Below are positions 25,601 to 36,766 of a stretch of DNA of 64,000 nucleotides, piece after piece. A program made the position numbers and the translations under genes. The notes beneath the pieces are model-generated. The model did no database searches and was not told where the DNA came from. It saw nothing but the letters and a program-made list of their open reading frames with translations. The stretch comes from Sambucus nigra (lineage: Eukaryota > Streptophyta > Magnoliopsida > Dipsacales > Adoxaceae): positions 27,163,681 to 27,227,680 of the forward strand of contig OX422210.1 of the NCBI GenBank assembly GCA_949130495.1, written 5' to 3'. Positions within the stretch are counted from its first letter, which is position 1. Every line of letters starts with the position of its first letter.

Positions 25601-25870
25601 TTCCAAAAAATCTCTTACCACATAAAACACTCACACTTTTTTCCCCTCTTATCCTAGACTTTAAGAAAAAATTATCAAAAAAATAAACAATGCCACGTTT
25701 GCAAAATAAAACAATAAGGTGATTATCTCCTAAGGACTAAACATTAATTGTGCTTCAATTTCATCAGTTTGGATTTTTATATGTATTTTCACCTCATGTA
25801 CTAGCTAGATTATGCTTGCGTGTTAACCACTACCAATTTTACATTAGAGATTTCAAAAAAGAGAGAAGAA
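22690..25870. other. AT-rich intergenic DNA upstream of the TAXIMIN-like gene
   Basis: No supported coding sequence. It contains an AT microsatellite (about 23167-23194). At 24655-24690, GGCCCCCC...TAGCTTCGTCATTG resembles a decayed hAT (Tip100-type) end. The opposite end could not be fixed, though GGGGCCCCTTAA at 24171 may belong to it. Confidence 0.4.
23167..23194. repeat. AT microsatellite
   Basis: About 14 uninterrupted AT units. Confidence 0.9.
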
Positions 25871-25877
25871 CGTCGAC

Positions 25878-26300
25878 ATGTGTACCGAGGATGGAGTTTG
25901 TAAGCCTTTGGGTTTTCTATTGGGTTTGCCTTTCGCATTCTTTGCCATCCACATCTCCATGATCGGCGTCATGATCTGGATCCCATGGTCGGTCTCTCCC
26001 TCTCTCTATCTAGTTATTCGATTACATATGAAGCTAATTGTCAATGAACTTAGTGAAATGTTCTTTATTGTCATCAATAATTGTGCAGGGACACGGTTTT
26101 ATCGTGTCGATATATTGTGACAACATAGAATTACTTTATATAAATGTTTGAGTGTAATATATGTATGTATATGCAGGGGGTTGACGGTTCTTGTATGCCC
26201 GCCTTGCATGTGCATTGATGTGGTAGGAGACTGGGCATCTGAGCTAATCAAGGCACCTATTCACGTCATGCGGTGGTTCATCTCATGTGTCCCTTATTAG
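25878..26300 (+). CDS. TAX: TAXIMIN-like cysteine-rich signalling peptide (two exons)
   Basis: Exons at 25878-25987 and 26177-26300 are joined across a 189-bp GT-AG intron (GTCGGT...TATATGCAG) that splits a Trp codon. The product is 77 residues. The N-terminal motif CKPLGFLLGLPFAF and hydrophobic segment to about residue 37 act as signal peptide or membrane anchor in this family. A CPPCMC cluster follows (Cys 44, 47, 49), then the conserved end LIKAPIHVMRWF. Cysteines are at 2, 8, 44, 47, 49 and 74. TAXIMIN peptides are secretory-pathway peptides of about 75 residues that affect lateral organ separation and specialised metabolism in plants. The usual C-terminal IPC is replaced by SCVPY here, so the last Cys is displaced. 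Length, phase and splice sites are intact. It is the only intact-looking host gene in the window, and its expression is unproven. Confidence 0.82.
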
Positions 26301-26880
26301 ATTTATTAATTTCATCAACTAGTTTCTTTCCTTAATGCAAGCAATACTCTTACCTTGGTTACAAAAAAGATTATGCTCGTAGTATCTAATGGTATGACAA
26401 CGGTGTTATTGAATGAGATTTATATGATTGATAAGAAGATTGAAAAATCATCGTAGAAACTTCTTTATTTTTTTTTTCTCATCATACTTTGTTCAGGTTA
26501 ATTGGGTAAGTGTAAGTGAAGTAAAAAGTAAATAGCAGGTTAATTTTAGTCCTTTCCCTTATATTTTTTCAATAATTTTTTGTTAATTAAAACTTTACCA
26601 CGTATTTCCTTTGAGTATGTAATAATAGTATAACTATTGTTCCTTATGTAAATTGGATGTAGCACGGAAGCATACAATATTGTTTAAATGAAAAGGTTGA
26701 AAAAAACTAATTATCTAATGTATATTATATTTGGATTTGAAAATAAACTTTATACCAATCAGTTGTTTATTACTTTCTTCTAAAAATAAATTTGTATAGA
26801 TGTAAATTAAATTATGTATATTTCTGAAACTATATGTCACCAATACTCAGGTGTGTGTGTGTGTGTGTGTCTCTCTCTCT

Positions 26881-26917
<37 letters not shown>

Positions 26918-28440
26918 GTGTGTGTGTGTGTGTTCGATAATAAACAAGAACAAATGACATCCAAAATGCAAATAACCATTTATTTTTCATTGTCGTCGTT
27001 TTCAACCTATGGTGTTTCTGGTATATATTTTAAACCTTGTTCATTGTAGGCCTGAAGATAGATATATAGTAGGTTTTTGTACAAAAGGACCTCTAATTTG
27101 ATATTACTTTTTATAGAAGAGAACACAAATTAACCACACATAATATCTTCATTTTTAAAAATAAAATGGTCATTGCAAGAGTCAATCAATGTTGAAATGG
27201 TAGGGAGTTGTTAGGAGCAAAATTCGTAAAAAAAATTGCATGTCTGTCTATAATTTCGAATCACATATTCTTTTTAGGACTTCACTTTAAAAAGTAGGCT
27301 TTACAAATGTGTAGAGTCAATTTCTTTATGGTTGAATAAGTTTTATATTTAAGAAACAATTGTTATTCTGGAATAAAAACAAAATGTATGAACAATAATA
27401 AAAAATCTACAAATTATTTTGTATAATATTTAAATTGAGTATAAACAGATAATCTGAACCCTATGAATTCACGTTGTGTTTCGTTCCTATGGAAGAAAAA
27501 TTGTAGTTGTCATAGGAACAGAAAAACTCGAAAAGAAAGGAGAGGAAGAATTTGCAGAATTTAAATGAGAATTCATGGTAGGCCTAAGGACATTTATAGA
27601 CTTATTCATGACTATTCAAACAATCATACTTTCTGTTTGGTGTGGTTTTTCAACGAATAGACCATCAAGAAAAAAGTCACGATTTAACATGGCTTTTGTC
27701 CTCATCACTAATACATTTTAACCAAATTCCAAAGCCCGTAAAATAAAATTGGACCCATTTTGCAAATGAGCCAACTAAATTAATATTTGTATTATGGGTT
27801 GGGATTAATCAGAACCAAAAATTACAAATGAACGAATTTTGGCCAATAAATCAAATAATCCATGATGTAAGGCTAGGCTCGAGCATGCACAAGTGGAGTT
27901 GGTTGGGTCAGCACACGACAAGCAGCGGCATGCACGCGAACCTAAGTTATCTCCATTCCACAAAAATGGGGTTCCTTTGGTCCAACCAAAGAGTGGCCAT
28001 CTAAGAGTATAACTCTTCATATTTCATTATTCTTTCTACGCGAGACAAGGTGTTATAGAAAGTCTTCTTTATTTTATTAACTCAAGTGGGTATCTTTAGA
28101 AACAATTTTCTCATTCAATACATATTTGTTTTTTATATGTGAATATACCACGTTGTTCTCCTCAAATAGGAGAACATAATTTTGTGTGGTCCCACTAAAT
28201 TTGGAATTTTCTACCACTTGAATTTGGCCACGAAGTCGCCCCTAACATGTTTATTTATAAACCATTTTCAATAACCCCTAAATGAATGAAAAGTGGAGAG
28301 TAACTACATCGGGATAAGTAGTCAGAGACTTTGAACTTCCCCTAGTGAAAATCTACCAGGTTTACTTGGTTCGTGAATGGGAATGATGCCTTGAAAAATC
28401 AGTCTTTTGTGTAAACCAAGACAATATAAGTCATATAGTT
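26301..28440. other. AT-rich intergenic DNA, then probable Copia 3' LTR zone
   Basis: No gene is seen. A compound microsatellite lies at 26851-26932. The part nearest 28440 follows the Copia polypurine tract on minus, so it should contain that element's 3' LTR, but its borders are not identifiable from one copy. Confidence 0.35.
26851..26932. repeat. Compound microsatellite GT/CT/TA/TG
   Basis: About (GT)10, then (CT)6, then (TA)15, then (TG)9, without interruption except at the joins. Confidence 0.95.
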
Positions 28441-28453
28441 CCCCCTCAAGCAT
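28440..28453 (-). other. Copia polypurine-tract-like site
   Basis: On minus it reads GCTTGAGGGGGAA and lies about 320 bp after the last recognisable RNase H residues of the Copia pol, where the plus-strand primer tract is expected. Confidence 0.4.
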
Positions 28454-28764
28454 AATTCGTTCTTATTGTGTTCATTTTGGTCCTGAAAACCTATTTTTAT
28501 AAGTGTTTTAGAGAATTCAGCCTTCAAAATTCTCACAAAAGTGGCCTTATTTTTATGAAGAGTGTCATGCAACACCTCACTTAACATATCCATATATATA
28601 TCACGATTCTCGTGGAAGATGTGCACTATCTCATCATAAAAGTTGTTCGGATTAAGACATCTCCTTAATGCTTACTGAGTCAAACCTATATCGCGGTTGT
28701 CCATTTCAACCTGTATATTAGGATCTCTACATCTTTCCACCATGGAGACTCTTGGTTAATTAAA

Positions 28765-30039
28765 GTCTTTAATCCTATTTCCCCCATGGACCTTTCTACT
28801 TGCTCTCTGATTAAACCTTTTTTGAGGAGATGACATGGTCAACAGAAGTAATTTCAATTCTCTTACGGCGTCTGACGAATTTACCGAGACTTCCCCTTAT
28901 ACATGGCATTTTGTTCCCTTCCAATTGTTCATTGGCTATCAAAGTGTAAACATATGGCTGGAGCAAGCTTTACCGAATTTGGAATATCCTCCAAGAAGTT
29001 AGGATACCAATTTTTTTTTTCCAGTTTTATCAAAAGTAATGAATTCAGATTCCAAAATGTGGATTTAGAATTATACATTTGATTTGAAGATATCCAAGAA
29101 ACAATTTCAACCCCAAGGGAAAGGGTGTAACCACTTGTGGATTTTGAGTCTTTAGATTTAGATTTCAAGTTGGCATCACTATACCTTTCAAGTACTTTGA
29201 GATATCTTTAACATTCCATTCTAAAAAATTTAGTATGTTTAAAATGACCTAAAACCCTAACAAGGGCTTTCCATTATTGCGTACTAGGATTGCTCATATA
29301 ATGAGTGAGACTACGAATAAAGTAAGTTATATACATTAACCTTACCTTTACACAAGAGTACTTTAATTGAGATGTGCTTTCACTAAAATTAGTTGTAAGG
29401 TGAATATTAGGATAAAAAGGTGTTTTCCTTTGATTAATATTATACTTCTTGAATTTATCAAGTATTTTCTCAATGTAGTTTGATTGGGATAATACTAATC
29501 CATTAGATGTTTTAGAAAATTTAATTATAATATTGGTGACACGCATATCTTTTATGTCAAACTTACAACTTAGCATTTGTTTGGTAGCTTTAATAATGTT
29601 GATATCTCTAGCAATTATTGGCATATCATCAATGTACAATCCATTTAGAGTGCTATTAACATAAATACAATGTCACACTTATTAATTTTAAAATTCTTTG
29701 ACGTCATAACAATGTCAAATTTCTCATGCTATTGTTTAAGAACATGTTTTAATCCGTAAAGCGATTTGAATACTCTATAAACTTTATTTTCTTATCAAAA
29801 AGCAATGACTCATTTAGGTTTTTGCATATATATTTCCTCATTCAATTCACAATTAAATAATTGTGTTTTTACATCCATAGATATTAAGTTTATTTAATCT
29901 TTCTATTGAAATTAGCATTATAATAAATTCTTCTGACTAGTTAATAGGTGTCAAAATAATCTATCCATTCTTGTTAATTATAACCCATCGTAACTAGTAT
30001 CACTTTACACTTGTCATTGATCTATCCGCATTCATTTTT
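28765..30039 (-). pseudogene. Copia reverse transcriptase C-terminal half and RNase H, degraded
   Basis: On minus, the RT region gives KCKVILVTMGY and DYFDTY (about 29930-30010), then MDVKTQLFNCELNEEIYMQKP (about 29800-29880 in pieces) and FKSLYGLKH. Next comes the active-site region MYIDDMPIIARD (29639) with FDIKDM and GLVLSQSNYIEKIL. RNase H follows with KSKDSKSTSGYTLSLG and VSWISSNQ (about 29100-29168), and the C-terminus with LIREQVERSMGEIGLK (about 28770-28815). Stops and shifts occur throughout. The YxDD signature (YIDD) and order IN-RT-RH establish Copia. It continues the integrase at 32843-34095 and is separated from it by the insertion at 30040-32842. It is AT-richer than the Tat elements, so it is probably older. 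Confidence 0.82.
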
Positions 30040-31086
30040 TATCACACCCCGAGTTTTTAGGATGACTAAGCATTGTACAAATAATAAATAACAAAAAGAT
30101 TGCAATACATGGATAAATAAGATAGTAAAGGTTATTACATTACATCGCATCAACTAAATATAGTGAAAAGGCACTTTATTCATTACACGCATACTAGGTA
30201 TTGGTAATATTCCCAGCAAAAGAAAATTAAAAAAATAAAAAGTACATAATATGACTACATCATCTTATATGTGGTAATATATGAAATCATGACATGTTTG
30301 CCTGAACTGCTACTAAATTTCCATAGGTATATAATTTCTAGAGAAACAGGAGATAGGGGAATGTTTCCTTCCTTACTCTATAGGTCCATCTGAAATTTTC
30401 AAAATAATAAACAAAAATTGCCTAGTAGATAATTCTCATTCTATTCAGTTTGTAAAATAAAATCAGAGTTTAGTAATATGAGAAGTATCGTAAGAATTAA
30501 GATTCAACAGTTAAAATGAGATAAGCACAATAAAAAATGATGATATTGACAGAATTAGAAATATCAGGGTTAAAATAGGTAAATGGATATGGATGGTTTC
30601 TAAACAACTAACCCATAATTATCCATTTAGAGGCTTTAGGGTGATAGTCATACATACAACAATCAATCCAAATAAATTGGAGATAAAGTAATCATGCTAA
30701 GTCAATCAGAAACATTCGATATTATAGTAATGACTAGGCCCTCTACCATCTGAGTCCTATAGGCCAAATAATACAATCGTGGGTATAACGATAGATTATT
30801 CCCTCGTCATAATGTATGTTATAATAGAACAAGTTCAAAATGAATCATATTAAATGATACCATTCCACAAATATCAACAAATATTTTTAAGATCGAATCA
30901 ATTTTACGTAAATGTTTGAACTACTCAAATGAGTTCATGAATGAGAATTAGATGAACTGGGGCTATCATACAGTGATATCAACAAAAGGCGTAATGAAAA
31001 GCATTGCGTGAAATTAATATTAAATAAGAATAACCTACTTGTGCTTGAGATTTTCAAAATTAAGTCTGTTTGATTTGATTTAAGGC

Positions 31087-31109
31087 GGGGGGGGGGGGGG
31101 GGGGGGGGG
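31087..31109. repeat. 23-bp poly-G tract
   Basis: Twenty-three consecutive G within the solo-LTR-like insertion. Confidence 0.9.
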
Positions 31110-31217
31110 TCAAGAAAGTCTGAAAAGTAAAAAGTATCTAAGTAAGGTTGGGTTTTTAAAACATTTAACGCGTGTACAACTTGAAATTGTGTAAAAATAA
31201 ATTTCAAGGAGTTAATT

Positions 31218-31248
<31 letters not shown>

Positions 31249-31289
31249 ATAGTTCCTTAGGTTTAATATTATTTTTTATTCTAAGGGTG

Positions 31290-32070
31290 TCAAAAATCGG
31301 TAGGAAAAGTTTGGAGTGAAAATTTTATAGTTGAAAAACTGCAGGGGTTTATGTGCAAAAATAGTTTAAAGTTTTAAAATTAAAGTTTGGGTGGTACTTC
31401 GAATTTGCTTTCTAGTTGACCAAATAAGGTGTTGTAATATACCATTTTGATCAAAAAAATAAAATAAAAATCTTGATTTTTTTTAGAAATTTCAGATTAG
31501 ACACGCACTCTCACGCGCTTAGTTAAAATTCACATGCGGTGTATTTGACCTCACTCGTGCTCATATTAACCGCTTCATCTTCAACCTTCGCAATTTGACC
31601 TTAGGATTACAAACTTTGACCTTCAATTAAATCCATTACAAAATACCATTTTAGATTATTCAAAAACCATTCTTTCTAATTTTTGCCAAGGAATCCAAAA
31701 ATTTAACTTTCATGGATTGAGGTGAACTATAGCCACTTCTCCATACATTGTAAAAATTAAAAAAATTCAGTTTCATATTCATAGAGTTACAATGTAATTC
31801 GAACTATGGCAGTAACATGGTTTTGTTTCTGTACGAATTTGGAGTAAAATGATTTTGGTTTGAGGTTCTAATATATAGTATACAAGAAGAATTTTAACTT
31901 TGAAAATTTAAATGTCGAAACGAAAAAATTTGATTTTGAGACATGTGCTTATACTATAATCAAATTAAACATTATGCTTGAGTTCGTAAAGGTCTAAGGA
32001 TAATTATTCCCACCTTGAAACTGGTTCAAGGTCAAGAATAATGAATTCACCATTAATGCTCAAGTTTTCA
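31290..32070. repeat. Dispersed repeat, partner at 8930-9800
   Basis: Second copy of the repeat described at 8930-9800, same orientation. It shares AAAAATAAAATAAAA, CACGCGCTT, CCTTCAATTAAATCCA, GATTTTGGTTTGAGG and CTTGAAACTGGTTCAAGGTC. Confidence 0.75.
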
Positions 32071-32790
32071 TGGTGTTTTCTAAAAATTGACCCTTAGTTA
32101 TATATTCTTACGTAAACCAATACATGTAAAATCATAAATAGATTCTAAACTACTGCATAAACTAAGTGGAATTGATAAAACTAAGCTCTACGCCTAAAAT
32201 ATAAGGATACCTAAAAAGGCAAATTTTTTGAGTTTGTTTTATCTTTATTGAACTAATGGTTTTCTCATTGTTTTGGTGTGCCTTTTACTGGGTAAGTTAA
32301 GTGGAGTTTATAAGTGGATTGAGAGGTGGTTTTTAGTTGGTATTGGAGAGAAATATGTGATGAAAATAGGGTTACATATGATGGCATGTGTTACCTTGTT
32401 GCTATTGGCTCTAATGGGAGATTTTATGGCATTCTCATCAGCTTAACTGATGAGGATTGGTTTAGGATATTAGGGTTTAGTCCTTGGGAGGTTTTGGTTA
32501 AATTTTTAGTTCATTTTCTATACTTTTTCAAACTCTGTGAGCTTTTGTGTAATTTCCAAAACTAAGTAAAGTATTTTAAAGGGATGATTTATAAAATAGA
32601 ATAGTTTCAAAGTCAAGCATGGAAAAAATTTGGGGTTTATAACTCATTTAGAAAGTTTAAAAGCTAAATAAAATCTTTAAGGGCTATTTTGTAATATTTA
32701 AAAGTTTTAGATAATTTCTTAATTTAATTTTTTCTACGGTTCATGTAGTTAATATTTAAAGTTTTTTAATTTCAAGAATTTTATACTTGG

Positions 32791-32812
32791 GTATATATAT
32801 ATATATATATAT
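32791..32812. repeat. TA microsatellite
   Basis: About 11 TA units near the right end of the inserted LTR-like segment. Confidence 0.9.
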
Positions 32813-32842
32813 TGAATTACGTATCGTTTTACAGATCTTACA

Positions 32843-34095
32843 TTTTCTTTTTGAAGATCCACTTATGACCTAACGATTTGTTTCTATGTGGGAGATTCAC
32901 TGATTCCCATGTGTGGTTTTGCATAATAGATTCAATTTCACTATTAACAACTTATTTCCAATATGAAGTTTCAGTAAGGGACATTGATTGCTTGAATGTT
33001 TGAGGGTCAAATTTTAACAAATATGTTAGAAAATCAAGACCAAACGTTGTTGAAGTCATTTGCCTGTTGTTATGTCTAAGTTCAATATGATTTTTTCCTT
33101 CTATAGACACCGACTCTATATTCTTAACTATTACTAGTCATAGCATCATGAGATCTTTTAAGTGAATTTTCATCACGTAACATGTTATATGTGAAAATAT
33201 TATCAAAAAATTTATAGTCTCTAGATTTAATAATTTTACTAACATGCACGACAAATATCTAAAATTTGTGAACAAGAAATCGTTATGCACTAATGTTATT
33301 TTGCATAATCAATGAAAACATATTTAATGGTTTTGGGTTATGTCTTAACCCTTTTGGGTTTAAAATCAACCACTTTTCTAAACATCCTCAGACTTAAAAG
33401 TATATATGGTTAGTTCTACAACTTTTCCTTAACTCATAAGGATTTTTTTGGGTTTTATTATGAGGGATTTTTTAAGAATATAATTTTCTCAAAGAAATAC
33501 CCCCCCCCCCCCCCCCAACACACACACACACTTGGTATGGGGTAGACTGGATCTAATTAACATAAAATTCATCATTTCTTTCAATGTTTGTTTTTTGCAT
33601 TCAACAACACCATTTGATTTAGGTGAATAGGGAGCGGTAGTTTGGTGAATAATACTGTGTTCCAAATAAAATTGTTGGAATACTAAATCATATTAATAAC
33701 CTCTATTGCTTCTTAATGCTTTAATCCTTTTGTTGGGTTCGTTTTCAAACTCACATTTATAGTGTTTCATCATTTCTATTGCATTATATTTTCTTTTTAG
33801 TAAATACACATAACAATATTTAGTTCAATGATCGATAAAGGTAATAAAATAATATTTACCACCACTCGTTTGAATAAATTTCATTTATGAGAAATCATTG
33901 TGTATTAATTCTAGAGGGTTGGTTTTTTTTTAACTTAACGATAAGGTAGTCATACCACTTTTATTCCAAAAACCTTTCAAACGTGTGATTATGATGTAAT
34001 TCACATTTAGGAAATAGATTTGAATTAATCGACATTTTTAATTTATCATAACTAACATGTCCTAATCTTAAATGCCATATGTGAGAAGGGTATTA
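32843..34095 (-). pseudogene. Copia GAG-pre-integrase/integrase and RT start, degraded
   Basis: On minus from about 34095: WHLRLGHVSYDKLK-like zinc-binding motif, then integrase YYFITFID (about 33850), YCYVYLL, HYKCEFENEPNKRIK (about 33740-33790) and SIIHQTTAPYSPKSNGV (about 33600-33655), followed by a KEMM-like block. The RT N-terminal motif WIFKKKM is at about 32843-32870, just before the insertion. Many stops. Together with 28765-30039 it forms one Copia pol, probably of the Tork group judging from the wording of the motifs. Gag and the 5' LTR are not recognised upstream, where the hAT element and AT-rich repeats begin. Confidence 0.78.
33500..33531. repeat. Poly-C (17) followed by CA repeat
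   Basis: Seventeen C at 33500-33516 run into about seven CA units. Confidence 0.9.
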
Positions 34096-34119
34096 ACAAG
34101 TATATTTTAACATTAGGGT

Positions 34120-34481
34120 TGATCACTATTTTTACAAAAGAGGATACATATATTGTATTTTTAGTAAGAGGATACAAATGTTATTTTTTTCGTATGTAAT
34201 TTTTTTACAAAGAGGGTGCAAATGTTAATTTTAATACGTTATTATTTTACAAAGAGGATATAGATAAATGTTTTATGTACAACAAAAAAGTATTTTAAAT
34301 TTTTTTGGCAAAAAACTTTTTTTCTTATCCAAACAAGTTTTTTTGTACACAAATAACTTTTTTTGTACACAAGTAATTTTTTTTGTGCACAAATAACAAA
34401 AGGCCCTTTTAAGGGTTTACTTGTCTTATTGGAAATTATAAATAATGGTACAACAAAAGGGAAAATAAGGTTGTATACAAA
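34120..34481. repeat. Short AT-rich imperfect tandem repeats
   Basis: Units like TTTACAAAGAGGATRCAAATG recur three to four times in 34128-34272. A ~24-bp unit containing TTTTTTTGTACACAAATAAC is repeated three times at about 34336-34400. No gene is seen. Confidence 0.6.
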
Positions 34482-34489
34482 TAACAAAG

Positions 34490-35919
34490 TAGGGGTGCAA
34501 CCGGTACGGTATGGTCTGTAACGACCCCTTACCAATACCAAAACCACATTCTATATGGTAAAATCGTACCGTACCAATTTACCGACCGGTACATCAAAAC
34601 AAAAACGAAAACCAAACCGACCGGTTTTTCGGTTTTTCAGTATTTTTGGGTTTTTTTGGTTTTGGTAATTTCGGTTTCAATTCGGTTTTTTCCCGGTAAA
34701 TACCAGAATTTCAAATCGGTTTATGCATTCGATAAATCTGGTATGTATTTCGATATACCCATTTCTAGTTGTTACAATTTCTAGCATTTCTAGCTGTTAC
34801 AATTTCTAGTTGTTTGGAACAATTAGAAATATACACAAATAGGTACAATTTCTAGCATTTGGAACAATAGATTTAAACATATACGAGACCAAAATAACCG
34901 GTTTGCTTTTTTCGAAGCTGGAGGAGAGTGAGACGAGATGAGGGAGCTGGTGCTTGAGGAGAGTGAGCCAAGACGATGAGCCTAAAAAAATGAGGGAGTT
35001 GTTACCTCAAAAAATGTTCGCCAGAAAATCAAAATCATCCACACCTCCAACACCAGAAAAACAAACATTCGTCGAAAAATCCAATTCACCGGAAAAGCAA
35101 ACTCATCGGGAAAAAAAATCGCCGAAAAACACAGAGGGAACTCAGATCCGAATACAGCTGGCGCCGAAAAAATTGTCATCGAAAACCCGATCAAAACGAA
35201 GTAACCACACCAAATCGAAAGCCAAATCTCAAAACAAAAAAATGGTGTTCTCAAATAAAAGTCCCCAAAAAATTATTTCTCAAAATCAACCCAAGGTTGA
35301 AGAAGAAAAAAAAATGAGAGAGAGAGAGCTCAAACAAAAATGACGGCCACACTTTTTGAGAGAGAAAGAGGTAAAAAAAATGAAATGAAAACCCTAAAAA
35401 AAGATCTCTACACAAACCACAATATAAAGCCCAAATGAAATAAGGGCAAAACGGAAATATAGCCAACAAAACAAACGGCTCTTTTTATTTTAACAAAATG
35501 CTGCCTAATTCATTTTGTGTTAAATGTTTGATTAATTAAACAAAATATATGTTTAATTAACATGATTATTTAACACTTAAACCAAATACTCAAAAAAATA
35601 AATTTAAAGTCAAAGAGAATATAAAAGCTCACTCATGAGAAATAAAATAAATAGAAGTAGTATGATACCCAAAATAATTTGACACTGCACAAAAAGTTTG
35701 GTACGGTATTTCGGTATGGTAATTTTGGTACGATATCGGTACGGTAAATATGGTAAATCGGTTTTTTGTATCTAAAAACCAAAACCAACCAAATTTTTGA
35801 CGGTATTTTTGATTTCGACAAAATCGGTTTTCGGTATTTCATAATATGAAACCAAAACCATTTTTTTTTCGGACCAAAACGGTACGGTACGGTAAAAACC
35901 CATACCGGTTGCACCCCTA
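34490..35919. mobile_element. Non-autonomous hAT transposon with perfect 8-bp TSD
   Basis: The left end TAGGGGTGCAACCGGTACGG is the inverted complement of the right end with one mismatch in 20. It is flanked by a perfect 8-bp target duplication TAACAAAG (34482-34489 and 35920-35927), the length diagnostic of hAT elements. Subterminal GGTACGGT and CGGTTTTTCGG motifs cluster at both ends, as in hAT transposase-binding regions. No transposase is encoded. A Lys/Ser-rich frame at 34954-35343 has no recognisable domain and is probably fortuitous or a captured fragment. Perfect TSDs indicate a fairly recent insertion. Confidence 0.93.
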
Positions 35920-36174
35920 TAACAAAGGGTCAATAGGGGTATAATGAAAGCTTTTAACTTAGAAAATAAAAGAGAAAGCAAAAGGTAAATAAGGATTTGG
36001 AGTCGGCTACCTCTCACTCACCCAAACAAAAAGCCGAGAAAGCAAAAGGTTGGAGAAAGTTGCTAAAGAGGGTTTGCTACGGTTGCGGTTTCAACATCTC
36101 AACCGAATAGGGCTTTTATAGGTTAAAATCAAGCAAAAAATGGTCCGTGAGTTTTAAAGGTTATAGAAATCAGC

Positions 36175-36758
36175 TAGACCTGTCAAAATACACGATAACC
36201 CGTTAACACGACACGATCCGACACGAAATTATAAGTTAATGGGTTTACCCTTATTGGGTTTGGGTCATTAACGGGTTGACACGGTAGACCCGTTAACACT
36301 AACGGTTCGGGTTTGGAAATTTACATGTACCCGTTTTAACCCGTTTCTACCCGTTAACACCCGTTAACACTAATGGGTACTATAGGGTCACCCAACCCGT
36401 ACCCAATAGCAATAACCATTAAAACCCATTATTTCTAAATCTTGAAAGACTAACGGGTGATATAGGGTCACCCAATCTATATTCAATAAAAATTACAATT
36501 AAAACCCATTATTTTTAAAGTATTGAAGACTAACGGGTATTATAGGGTCACCCAACCCGTTACCCATTTCGACCCAAAATGATTCGTTAATATTAACGGG
36601 TGTTAATGGTTTGGTTCGTGTACCCGTTAATATTAACGGGTCGTGTTTGGGTATTGTTATTAGACCCGTTAGGCTTAACGGGTCGTGTATGGGTTAGGGT
36701 GTTTTGACCCGTAACCCGTAACCCATACACGACCCAAACCGACCCGTTGACAGGTCTA
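36175..36758. mobile_element. Small hAT-type MITE with perfect 8-bp TSD
   Basis: Terminal inverted repeats TAGACCTGTCAA and TTGACAGGTCTA are flanked by the 8-bp direct repeat AAATCAGC (36167-36174 and 36759-36766). The 584-bp interior is filled with ACCCGTTAA/TTAACGGGT in both orientations and ACCCATTA-like blocks, resembling multiplied subterminal transposase sites. It is non-coding. Confidence 0.92.
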
Positions 36759-36766
36759 AAATCAGC

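Larger units (their letters stand above)
30040..32842. mobile_element. Solo-LTR-like insertion in the Copia pol
   Basis: The Copia reading frame is cut between the RT motif WIFKKKM (right side, ending about 32843) and its continuation (left side, from 30039). The 2.8-kb inserted segment has no retroviral-type domain, begins TATCACACCCCGAG and ends CTTACA, and is flanked by similar T-rich 5-mers (TTTTT and TTTTC). This fits one old LTR left after recombination. It contains the dispersed repeat shared with 8930-9800. The boundaries are good to a few bases, but the first dinucleotide is TA rather than TG. Confidence 0.55.

Noticed and set aside
26834..27049. Short ORF across the compound microsatellite
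   Set aside because: Translation is mostly of dinucleotide repeats.
34954..35343. Lys/Ser-rich ORF inside the hAT element
   Set aside because: No domain, overlapped by two long antisense frames, and located in a non-autonomous element.
36300..36740. ACCCGTTAA repeats resembling telomere repeats
   Set aside because: Unit and orientation vary and they sit between hAT ends with a TSD; not the CCCTAAA telomere unit.
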